Notes under the pieces: generated by a model | What the model was told of the DNA's origin: nothing | Database searches by the model: none | Seen by the model: only the letters and a program-made list of their open reading frames with translations | Translations under genes and position numbers: made by a program | Shown here: piece by piece, positions 26,601 to 34,555 of the stretch | Position numbering within the stretch: the stretch's first letter is position 1 | Layout of the letters: each line of letters begins with the position of its first letter | DNA from: Cytophagales bacterium | GTDB taxonomy: Bacteria > Bacteroidota > Bacteroidia > Cytophagales > Cyclobacteriaceae | Direction: 5' to 3' | Length of the DNA: 64,000 bases | Assembly (NCBI GenBank): GCA_033344775.1 | Contig: JAWPMT010000005.1 | Span: forward strand, 434,001 to 498,000

Positions 26601-29600
26601 TCAAAATTCCCAGGATACTGGTGATAAAATCAGGTGATCGATCTAACAGAACAGCGACAAACGTGTTCGACTTTACTCCCTTTTCTCTTAGAATCGCCGC
26701 CAATCTATCAGCTCTTTCACCAAGCTGCTGATAAGTAATGGCTTCCTCATTATACTCAACGGCTATGGCACACCCTGCATTGCTAACTTGTTCATCAAAC
26801 AGTTGGTGGATTGCCTGGTCCATAGGGTATGCACTATGGGTATTATTGAACTTCCTGATATATGCATCATATTCCTCATCGGTAGCACTACAGAAGCCAG
26901 ATACTTTCCCTGTCGGATCATCAAGCACTTCTTTTACCAACTGGACAAAATTCGTAGCCATTCCTTGAATGGTTGCCTCCTTGAATAACCGGGTCGAATA
27001 TTCAAAGGCATATGTTAAGTCATTGCCATCATCAAGGATTTCCAGGGACAAATCAAATTTGGAAAATCCCGGATCGAAACCATGCCAGGAAACAGCAAAC
27101 TCTTCACCATTTGTTTTGGGAAGTCCCATGTTTTGATAATTAAACATGGTGTCGAAGATTGGATTCCTACTGATGTCTCTTTGTTTGCTGATCTTTTCAA
27201 CAACATATTCAAATGGATAATCCCGATGGTTGTGAGCATCGGAAATATTGCTTTTCTCAGCTTCCAACAATTCAAGAAAAGATGCTGCTTTATTGATATG
27301 CGTTCTGATGGCCAGGTTATTGACGAACATACCTTGCATATCCAGAACATCGGGGTGTCTCCGTCCAGCTACCGGTATCCCTACAATGAGGTCAATCTGA
27401 CCGGAATATTTTGAGAGCAGTAGATTGTATAAAGTAAAGATCAATACATGAAGCGTACATCCATTCTCTTTAGCCAGACCTCTGAGTCTTTCGTTGGTCT
27501 CTTCATCAAAGCTGAATTGAATTTTTCCTCCTTCACCACTAAAGACCACCGGACGCGGAAAATCAGTGGGGAGTTCCAATACTGGTAATACTTGTCCCAA
27601 ATGATTCAACCAATAATCTTCCTGAATGCTCAATTTGTGAGGATCCAGTTTTTCCTTCTCCCAACCACAATAGTCCTGGAACTGGATAGAAAGTGATGGC
27701 AATATATCGCCATTATAAAGTTGGAAAAGCTCATTTACAAAGTTGTAAACAGAGATTCCATCAGATATAATGTGGTGAAAATCTAAAAACAGCGAACTAA
27801 GTCCATTTTCCATTTCGATCAGCGCTATTCTAAACAATGGCGTCTTTTCCAGATCGAATGGTTGTACTAAACTTTTAAGCACTTCATTTAGAAGCGCTGA
27901 GCTACTTTTTTTACAATTAAGTGTGAAATCAACAGTAGCCATCGGATTAACTCTCAATCGTGGCTCACTGGTCATTTCAAAAGACATCCTTAACGTGTCA
28001 TGTCTTTTGATCAATTGATTTAAACAAGCTTCCAGTTTGCCAATAGCAATTTCTCCCTTAATTGAGAGGGCAATTGGCACATTATAAGCAACTGAGGATT
28101 TGTCCGATTTCCAGGCGAAGTATAGCCTTTTTTGAGCGGACGATAGCGGATATGTTTCAGATTCCGCAACTTTAGTAATCGGTCGGTATGCTTCTTTGTC
28201 AAGGGTTATTACCTCACTGGCCAATTCACGGATCGTTGCGTTTTCAAATAAAACCTGGGTAGGTAGTTCAACCTGCAACTCTTTTAGGATCATCATGCCC
28301 ACTTCCGCTGCTTTCAAAGAATTACCACCTACTTCCAAAAACTTGTCAGTAACGCTTATGGTGTCAATGCCAAGGGCTTTTTTCCATATACCCACCAATT
28401 TCTGTTCTGTATCATTTTCAGGACGGACCATGGGCCTCAAGTTATGCTCTGATCCCTGAATCAACGCTTGCAGCTGCTGCTCAATTTCCCTAAAATCACC
28501 ATTCTTAAAACGATCGGTAATTTTAAATCTTTGAATTTTCCCACTGGTTGTTTTTGGTATTTCATTAACCGGTATAATATGATCCAGTTCAATACCTGTC
28601 TGTGCATTGATGTGTGATTTGAGAGATAAAGCAATGGGAATGAATTTTTCCAGGCGCTCTCTAAAAAACACAAAGGCAATAGTCTCTTCCTTTTGAGTAT
28701 CGTTATTGAAAAGACCACTTACAATTATTTTATTTAATTCGATGCCATCCACTGCCTCGGCTACCCGTTCAATATCGTGTGGATAGAAATTCTGTCCATT
28801 AACAAAAAAGATGTCTTTGGCTCGTCCTGTAATGTAGAGCCTTCCCTCTCTTATAAATCCCAGGTCACCTGTATTCAACCATCCATCTTGATCAATGCAG
28901 TTGCGTGTTTCAATTGTATTATTATAATAGCCAGATGTGACATTGATACCTTTTATCTGGATAGAACCGATCGTGTCGGTATCTAAAGGTTCATTGGAAG
29001 CGTCGGCAATTCTTAGCGAGCAATCATTAACTGGTACTCCAACATTTACAAACCCAACCGAATCATTTGTAACGTCTGAAATAGATATGGTATCCCCAAA
29101 GTTCAATTTGTTTCTGTCCACATGACATGACGTAACTTCAGCTTCCAGATTTGAAATAGTCACGGCCAGGGTAGCTTCAGCTAAACCATAAACCGGGCAC
29201 ATCGCTGTTCTTTTTAAACCAAACTTTGACATGCTGTCCAGAAAAAGATGGCATAAATTTTCTGATATGGGCTCAGCTCCATTATACAGCACCCTTACAG
29301 CGGATAAATCCCAATTGGATCCAGATAGATTACAAAACTTTAAGACATAATTATAGCCAAAGTTGGGCGAGCACAAAATGGTCACTCCATATTGGCTCGC
29401 TTTGTCCAACCAAAGTGCCGGTCTTCGGATAAATGTATTAGTCGGAATCAAGTACTGTTGTATCCCGCTGAAAAGAGGGTTTAAATGGAAACCTATCAAT
29501 CCCATATCATGGGTCAATGGCATCCAGCTAAGCATAGAATCTTCCGAACAATACTTCGCAGCCGTACTGATGGCATTCATATTGGAAAGAAGGTTCTCAT

Positions 29601-30162
29601 GGGTTAGCATCACACCCTTTGGACCACCTGTTGAACCGGAGGAGAATTGAATGAAAGCAATGTCATCTTTTCTAGCCTGGAAAATGTTTCCCTTGTGCTG
29701 AGAAACGTTCATCTCTTCCAGTATGATCGTACGATCCCTCATCTTAAGATAAGGATCATCTAAATTTTCACGATGAGCAAATTGCCCAACGCCATCCATA
29801 CCCTTGCTATCAATGATAAGATATGGATGATTCAAAACTTGCCAGATGTTAAAAAGCTTGCGCTTATGGTCATTATTCTTACCAACACTCAACGGCACGG
29901 GAATGATACCTCCAAGAATGCAGGCCCAAAACATGACAATGAATGTTCTATTGTCATTAACTTGGAAAACCAATTCGTCTTTAGGCTTTAAGCCGCTATC
30001 CTGAAGAAAAGATAACGCATTCAAAGCCGCCTCATATAATTCCTTATAAGAGAGAAACTTCTCGTCATCACTCTTTTCGATAAAAGTGATACCGACTTTA
30101 CTTAAGTCTTTTCTCTCTTCCAGAATCTGGATTAAGGTGCCTTTTGTTGGGTTGGGTTGCAA
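23677..30162 (-). CDS. Lipo-initiating NRPS, FAAL-T-C-A-T-E
   Basis: 2161 residues. Residues ~1-570 form a fatty-acyl-AMP-ligase-like domain (SSGSTGGPKG ~176, GYYNNTIETRNC, the TSGKIQRFKI tail), which activates a free fatty acid and loads it on the following carrier (GGNSLKAAE ~611). Then C ~650-1080 (HHIISDGIS ~797), A ~1110-1590 (YTSGTTGGPKG ~1272; pocket D-L-T-K-I-G-E-V-G, Asn-like), T (GGDSIKAV ~1661) and E ~1700-2140 (HHLIMDGVSW ~1841; NYLGQLG). The protein would thus make an N-acyl-D-Asn thioester and hand it to the next synthetase. FAAL-headed starts are typical of lipopeptides. An N-acyl-D-Asn start is the known leader of several prodrug antibiotics, made there by C-A-T-E modules. The acyl chain length cannot be read from sequence. 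Confidence 0.94.
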   Translation of the reverse strand: MQPNPTKGTLIQILEERKDLSKVGITFIEKSDDEKFLSYKELYEAALNALSFLQDSGLKPKDELVFQVNDNRTFIVMFWACILGGIIPVPLSVGKNNDHKRKLFNIWQVLNHPYLIIDSKGMDGVGQFAHRENLDDPYLKMRDRTIILEEMNVSQHKGNIFQARKDDIAFIQFSSGSTGGPKGVMLTHENLLSNMNAISTAAKYCSEDSMLSWMPLTHDMGLIGFHLNPLFSGIQQYLIPTNTFIRRPALWLDKASQYGVTILCSPNFGYNYVLKFCNLSGSNWDLSAVRVLYNGAEPISENLCHLFLDSMSKFGLKRTAMCPVYGLAEATLAVTISNLEAEVTSCHVDRNKLNFGDTISISDVTNDSVGFVNVGVPVNDCSLRIADASNEPLDTDTIGSIQIKGINVTSGYYNNTIETRNCIDQDGWLNTGDLGFIREGRLYITGRAKDIFFVNGQNFYPHDIERVAEAVDGIELNKIIVSGLFNNDTQKEETIAFVFFRERLEKFIPIALSLKSHINAQTGIELDHIIPVNEIPKTTSGKIQRFKITDRFKNGDFREIEQQLQALIQGSEHNLRPMVRPENDTEQKLVGIWKKALGIDTISVTDKFLEVGGNSLKAAEVGMMILKELQVELPTQVLFENATIRELASEVITLDKEAYRPITKVAESETYPLSSAQKRLYFAWKSDKSSVAYNVPIALSIKGEIAIGKLEACLNQLIKRHDTLRMSFEMTSEPRLRVNPMATVDFTLNCKKSSSALLNEVLKSLVQPFDLEKTPLFRIALIEMENGLSSLFLDFHHIISDGISVYNFVNELFQLYNGDILPSLSIQFQDYCGWEKEKLDPHKLSIQEDYWLNHLGQVLPVLELPTDFPRPVVFSGEGGKIQFSFDEETNERLRGLAKENGCTLHVLIFTLYNLLLSKYSGQIDLIVGIPVAGRRHPDVLDMQGMFVNNLAIRTHINKAASFLELLEAEKSNISDAHNHRDYPFEYVVEKISKQRDISRNPIFDTMFNYQNMGLPKTNGEEFAVSWHGFDPGFSKFDLSLEILDDGNDLTYAFEYSTRLFKEATIQGMATNFVQLVKEVLDDPTGKVSGFCSATDEEYDAYIRKFNNTHSAYPMDQAIHQLFDEQVSNAGCAIAVEYNEEAITYQQLGERADRLAAILREKGVKSNTFVAVLLDRSPDFITSILGILKAGGAFLPIAGDLPEERIQYILDDSQCNIVLSTNQYEPITTDWLNASDDLDRAVININTLDLVLDSHAAVENGNMPADLAYVIYTSGTTGGPKGVMIEHQSLVNYIYWAAKTYTNGQEASFPLYTSVSFDLTITSIFIPLITGNKIVIYGETDSLVLNQVVDDNKVNVIKLTPSHLRLFKENDLSKLVARSNIKRFIVGGEALETQLAKDIYHAFQGDIEIYNEYGPTEATVGCMIHRFDPKDDSVTVPIGTPISNTQIYLLDELMKPVPERVYGELYISGDCLARGYLFNEALTNKKFLPSSFINGQRMYKTGDICKRLPSGELEFVRRSDEQVKINGYRVELSEIAYHLKNFEGVSEALAVLKKGKKDNKTLCAYYKSVDNSNRLLEEGTLRGYLANLLPHYMIPAHFIPLSEIPLTKNGKVDVDALPEPDSNPETGETLVPENEIESISLQVWADILDGEGLSVSHNFFELGGDSIKAVQISSRLYEKGINVEAKDILTYQTIRMVSPYVKRVEGDSKYEQGTIKGEVGLSPIISWFLAQNFENPHFFNQSLLLDLDDTVDIKLLEQAFTNLLERHDELRINYDPVKKVLFYNERHLNKDFNIDSIELSNSSELIDACQAVRSSLDIHHDLLLKAVVIRQKSNESKLFITAHHLIMDGVSWRILTTDLYEVYKGLESGSDPYSSTKTASLKDWFEGFGSYQFTFEEERYWKGLESIDFKIPQDFNTNDWRVRNIKRLTRSLDKDQTGFLVQKAHKTYGTNVPMLLNTALVLTLNEWTGGKQFVIEQESHGRHLDEIDVSRTLGWFTSMYPVLLEMEGKSLGEHIKAVKEQLRKVTDHGMGYGIKTFQNSPAETANGLRSEIRFNYLGQLGDELNNDLFRYDPQITGMEIDEVNHATTKMEWNCMVMDGVFMLELFYNSKAYKHLTIERLVDSFFHHLSEVLAHIKKEDDIYFTPSDFEMAGLDQEELDSLF

Positions 30163-30297
30163 AATTTCCCGTATTAAATCACAATAAGTTTATGGTGTAC
30201 CCTGCTTAACAATGGGTAACGGCTACTAGTATGAGGTAAGATGTAGGTCTCAACAGGCATTGTCCGATGGACCATTCCACGCTACCAGATGATTCAT

Positions 30298-33200
30298 TCA
30301 ACTTTCAGAAAGCGCATTAGCATTTTGATCAAAGACCTGAGCTGTTTTTGCGGTACGATGGATAAGATCCGATAATGATTCTACGGTAGGATGTGTAAAG
30401 ACACTCTTAAGATCTATCCTGGTATTAAATTCCTTATGTATGCGAGATGTTAACTGTGTAGCCTTTAAAGAATGACCTCCCAATTCAAAGAAATTATCTT
30501 TCGCGCCTACAATATCTCTACCTAATATTTCCTGCCACAAGTTTGCCAATTTCCTTGCAGTTTCATTTTGCGGGGCTGTATATTCCTGAACAATACCCGA
30601 TTCTCTATTGCCAATTTCAACCAGTGCCTTTCTATCCGTTTTACCGTTTAGGGTTTGTGGAAAGCTTTCTACAAAAACATAGCCGGAGGGCATCATATAA
30701 TCCGGAAGTTCCTCCTTCAGATGGCTATGTAACAATGGTACCAATCTGCGATTAAGCTTGCTCTTTATTGGATCACTGCTATAAGCCTCCAACAGGCTAT
30801 CAGAAAATTCTCTTTCTATTGCCTTAAAGTATATACGGCTCAAATCCGGAGCGTCATGATGTTCCGCCTTTTTCCTGAACAATAGGTCATAACCACCTTC
30901 GTGATTATTGTTTTCGCAAAAAACTTTTGTCTCATAAGAGAGCGCAGCAGCCAGGTCCAGAAGATCATCCAACTTCATAGCATCCTCTGAAAGATGATTT
31001 GTCGCCTTCAATTCAGTCACGGTCAACTGCGTTTCTTCATTTTGCAACAAGGTATAGACTTGCCTTTCGCGGAGCAGTCGATGATTCGGAATGCTCTTCA
31101 AACCAATTATCTCGGTCTCTCTTTCCATTAGCAAGGTCTCTAAAAAAGGAAGTGGCTCATTTTCTTTTTGCCAGTTTATCCAATTGACCTCTTCAGGAAC
31201 TTCTATAGATGGTCCTACATGAATGATCACCTGATAACGGAATTTGGACAGCTCATTGTCGTGCTTACTCGTTTTCGGTAGTATTTCTACATGACTGATC
31301 TTAGGGTAGCGTTGTTTTAAATGAATGAAGAACCCAGGATCCAATAATAATTCACTTTCCTTAATGATATTTTCTTGAATTTTCTGGCTCAACTCTTGCC
31401 TGGTAGTTGTATCCTCCGCCTGATAAAGCTGCACAGAAGTCTGAAATAACGGGTATAAGGAAAAACTTCTTACATCGCCGACAAATATGATTCCACCCGG
31501 TTGAATCAAATCGATGGCTCTTCCTAATACTGTTTCCAGGTAATCGATGCCAGGAAAGTATTGAATAACGGAGTTGAGGATAATTGTATCAATGTTTTTA
31601 TCCTCCAAAAATTCATATTCATTAGCAGCTCCTTGAAACAGTTCTACTTGTTTCCACTTATCCGAGTCTTTTTCAATTTGTTGCTTGATATAATCTATGG
31701 CAGACATTGAAATGTCAGAGCCAATAAATTGTGTGCAATGTGGCGCTATTTCAAATAGCATCAACCCTGTACCACAACCTATTTCAAATACATTCTTCGG
31801 GTTGTAAGACCGTACTAAGTCAACAGCTTCATTGATAAAACCTCTCATTTCATCTTCCGGGATTGCCCGTCCCGTATAGCTGCTGTTCCAGCCGGAAGTG
31901 TTAAAAAGCAGGTCATGATTGGCATGCGACCCTTTATAAGCATCGTCCCATACTTTACCCCATCCAGAAACTTGCTCCTGATCAATTTCCTTATGTATTT
32001 CAGTAATGTTGTTGTCAACAAAATTTGTTTCCGGAACTATGTAGGCTGTGAGATTTGTCTCTCCAGTATGGTCCTGCTGCTGAATGAGGACTACTTTCTG
32101 AACTAACTCATACCTGGATATAACAGATTCTATTTCTCCTAATTCTACCCGATGCCCCCTGATTTTGACCTGTTCATCATTACGGCCGATAAAGGCAATA
32201 CTTCCATCTTCCAACCATTTTCCCAAATCACCCGTCTTATACAATCGCTTTCCCTCTTCAAATGGGTTGGTGATGAATCTTTCCTTTGTTAACTCATCTC
32301 TATTCAGATAGCCTTTAGCTAGCCCGTCTCCACCGATGTATATTTCCCCAACAACTTCCTGTGGAACTAATTTCTGAGTATCATCTAATATATAAACACT
32401 TGTATTTGCAATCGGCTTACCTATACATGACAGATCTGATTCACTAGCTATATACTTAACGGTCGACCAGATGGTAGTTTCAGTTGGACCGTACATATTC
32501 CATAGCGAACCGGAGCGATCTAGCAATTTCTTTCCAAGTGCCATAGGTAATCGTTCCCCACCGCATAAAATCTTTAAATTTTTATTGCCCAACCACCCAT
32601 TTTCGATCAGCATGCTCCAAAAACTCGGAGTAGCTTGCATGATTGTTGGTGATGCTGATGCTATAAGCTGCTCCAATAATACCGGTTCCCTGACCTGGTC
32701 CTGGCTTGCAATTACCACACTAGCTCCTGTTACTAATGGTAAAAACAACTCCAACACCGATATATCAAAATTACAAGTTGTGATGGCCAGCAATTTGTCG
32801 TTCTTATCCATGCCCGGTTCCCTTGCCATGCTTGTCATGAAGTTTACCACGGATTTATGAACAACTTGAATCCCCTTTGGGCGGCCTGTAGAGCCTGAAG
32901 TATAAATTACATAGATCAAATCATGAGTGGTGTTAATTTTTGCAGGATTAGCGTCAGAATATTGCCCTAATGATCCACTGATCTGATCTATGTAGATGGT
33001 AGAAGTTGACAGTCGATCTACTTGTTCTTTCTGAGCCTTCTCAGAAAGAATAAGTTTTAATCCACTGTCTTCAATAATATAATTTAATCGCTTGGTTGGA
33101 TACTCTGGGTCAAGCGGTACATATGCGGCACCCGCCTTTAGGACTCCCAGCAGATTTATTAGGAGTGTTGCTGACCGACCTAGCATTACTCCTACTAATG

Positions 33201-33417
33201 TATTTTGATTTATCTCTTTTTGATTTCTCAGGAAATGAGCTATTCGATTACTTTTTTCATTTACCTCCCTATAGGTGAATTGATCGTCTTGATAGACTAA
33301 TGCGATACTTTCTGGTGCATGTTCAACCTGTGCCTCAAATAAGTCAACTATCGTCTTGTCCGAAGGATAAGGTAAAGTATCACCATTAAATTCTTTCAGG
33401 ATTTCTTTAGTGTTCAT
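30298..33417 (-). CDS. NRPS module A-(N-methyltransferase)-T lacking a C domain
   Basis: 1039 residues. The protein begins exactly at the kind of linker that normally joins a C domain to an A domain (ILKEFNGDTLPYPSDKTIVDLFE). A domain: YTSGSTGRPKG (~176), NMYGPTETT (~309), pocket D-I-L-Q-L-G-M-I-W, close to codes reported for glycine. An SAM-dependent methyltransferase (FEIGCGTGLML ~543) is inserted between motifs A8 and A10 (~455-830), the usual place for NRPS N-methylation. A carrier domain follows (GGHSLKAT ~980). Expected product: an N-methylated amino acid, perhaps sarcosine, on the carrier. It is the first gene of the cluster in transcription order, but it has no C domain, so it is either a separate loading unit, acts in trans, or has lost its C domain. 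Domain calls are firm; the role is open. Confidence 0.92.
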   Translation of the reverse strand: MNTKEILKEFNGDTLPYPSDKTIVDLFEAQVEHAPESIALVYQDDQFTYREVNEKSNRIAHFLRNQKEINQNTLVGVMLGRSATLLINLLGVLKAGAAYVPLDPEYPTKRLNYIIEDSGLKLILSEKAQKEQVDRLSTSTIYIDQISGSLGQYSDANPAKINTTHDLIYVIYTSGSTGRPKGIQVVHKSVVNFMTSMAREPGMDKNDKLLAITTCNFDISVLELFLPLVTGASVVIASQDQVREPVLLEQLIASASPTIMQATPSFWSMLIENGWLGNKNLKILCGGERLPMALGKKLLDRSGSLWNMYGPTETTIWSTVKYIASESDLSCIGKPIANTSVYILDDTQKLVPQEVVGEIYIGGDGLAKGYLNRDELTKERFITNPFEEGKRLYKTGDLGKWLEDGSIAFIGRNDEQVKIRGHRVELGEIESVISRYELVQKVVLIQQQDHTGETNLTAYIVPETNFVDNNITEIHKEIDQEQVSGWGKVWDDAYKGSHANHDLLFNTSGWNSSYTGRAIPEDEMRGFINEAVDLVRSYNPKNVFEIGCGTGLMLFEIAPHCTQFIGSDISMSAIDYIKQQIEKDSDKWKQVELFQGAANEYEFLEDKNIDTIILNSVIQYFPGIDYLETVLGRAIDLIQPGGIIFVGDVRSFSLYPLFQTSVQLYQAEDTTTRQELSQKIQENIIKESELLLDPGFFIHLKQRYPKISHVEILPKTSKHDNELSKFRYQVIIHVGPSIEVPEEVNWINWQKENEPLPFLETLLMERETEIIGLKSIPNHRLLRERQVYTLLQNEETQLTVTELKATNHLSEDAMKLDDLLDLAAALSYETKVFCENNNHEGGYDLLFRKKAEHHDAPDLSRIYFKAIEREFSDSLLEAYSSDPIKSKLNRRLVPLLHSHLKEELPDYMMPSGYVFVESFPQTLNGKTDRKALVEIGNRESGIVQEYTAPQNETARKLANLWQEILGRDIVGAKDNFFELGGHSLKATQLTSRIHKEFNTRIDLKSVFTHPTVESLSDLIHRTAKTAQVFDQNANALSES

Positions 33418-34373
33418 TTCAGGTCATTACTGTCCAGGAAAAATGCGAGGTTTAACGAAACGACTTGCATCGGTTACAAATTCATTCGAGTAAACAAAGG
33501 GAGATTTCTCTCTAAAAGGAGTATACAAAAGCCTAATTAACTAGTAGGTAATGTTTACTGTGAGTGACTGTTCTAAAGCAAAAATGTAAGAACGGGGTAA
33601 AGGAACTTCCAGGCATTTTTCACGATCACTCTGGGTCTAAGTTTTTATTTTAATGGAAGTAAGACTTCTTCCAAATTATTCTGTGTCGAAACTTTTTCTC
33701 TTACTTGGATATGGTGTAAATGGAGTTCTACCTTCTTGTAAAATTATTTATCAGGGTAATTAACCAACATTCCTATAGAAGTAAGAATACAGCTTCGCCA
33801 CTTGGCTACCATGGTTTTGGGGCCATCTTATTTTCTCATGTTGCTCTAACAAAAGCTGGAAATTCTTTCGCCGGCAGAGACAATCGAATCACAAGTCTAT
33901 AAAAAAAACAATTATACCACTAAATAATTTTAAAAAAACTTAATCCGTTATTAACATTGGTAATTTCCAATATTATTTTCAATCAACTTTATCCGTTATT
34001 AACGTATTAATTTCAATTTGCGAATTTATAGATAGGTTAAAATCAGCGACAACTAAGTTTCACTCTTATACTGACCTATCTACACATTAGTTTTCCATAA
34101 GAATACTGAGTTTAGGGGTAATTGCATGTTTACCAGCTAATACATAACTCGCCCAGCATATATTGTATTTCATCAATGGTGACGAATTAATCAAGAATTG
34201 AATTAAAACTGTGTTTAAATGGTCTTCATTGTCAGAAGCAGAATCACAAGTCCATATATATATCACCCGCCTTCAGAAGTCAATGCTCACTATCGTCGTA
34301 TTTTTTTCGATGGGCCCTTAGCTTGTAGGAGAGCCAGCTGAAAATAAAATATCCAACTGAAATGTATAGAAAC
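33418..34373. other. Long non-coding stretch upstream of the NRPS/PKS cluster
   Basis: About 950 AT-rich bases with no convincing gene on either strand. It is the expected place for the cluster promoter. I did not find a full TTG/TAnnTTTG match on the minus strand. It contains a near-perfect 17-bp direct repeat at 33939-34003. No remnant of a C domain was recognised here. Confidence 0.5.
33939..34003. repeat. 17-bp direct repeat pair, start-to-start 48 bp
   Basis: CTTAATCCGTTATTAAC (33939-33955) and CTTTATCCGTTATTAAC (33987-34003) differ at one base. A small inverted repeat, ATTGG/CCAAT with a 6-base loop, lies just after the first copy at 33956-33971. This could be a regulator site far upstream of the cluster or a scar of recombination. 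Confidence 0.5.
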
Positions 34374-34403
34374 AAAAAACCCACCCTGGAAAACCAGGAT
34401 GGG
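34374..34403 (-). terminator. Intrinsic terminator, probably the original tRNA-Glu terminator
   Basis: Stem CCCACCCTGG/CCAGGATGGG with an AAAA loop at 34380-34403, with one mismatch. On the minus strand it is followed by a run of six T (34374-34379). It lies just outside the left attachment repeat, where the tRNA-Glu gene would have ended before integration. Confidence 0.75.
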
Positions 34404-34438
34404 AAAAATAATGTAGTCCGTAGGGGAATCGAACCCCT
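34401..34438. repeat. Left attachment site (38-bp direct repeat)
   Basis: These 38 bases are identical to 47706-47743 and copy the T-arm and 3' end of tRNA-Glu plus 13-14 bases after it. Identity stops exactly at both ends. This is the signature of site-specific integration by a tyrosine recombinase. The fragment is not a complete tRNA. Confidence 0.93.
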
Positions 34439-34527
34439 CCTCATTTAATTCTCAAAAACTACTTAAAAACAGCTATTTGAGCTATTTTTTGCAATCAACT
34501 AAACATCAAAACACACTAATTCACAAG

Positions 34528-34550
34528 TATTCACTTCACAAATACTTCAC
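34528..34550 (+). repeat. Left arm-type recombinase sites (candidate)
   Basis: CACTTCAC (34532-34539) and TACTTCAC (34543-34550) are spaced 11 bp apart, one helical turn, with a partial copy just before (TATTCAC, 34528). The same pair with the same spacing and orientation lies at 47641-47659. The left set ends 5 bases before the integrase start codon, so binding could also repress int. Confidence 0.55.
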
Positions 34551-34555
34551 ATTTT

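Noticed and set aside
33720-33902. 60-codon frame upstream of the cluster
   Set aside because: Unnatural composition, no family features, no promoter; best explained as chance in non-coding DNA.
34401-34438. A second tRNA gene
   Set aside because: Only the T-arm and 3' strand are present; there is no D-arm or anticodon arm. It is the attachment repeat.
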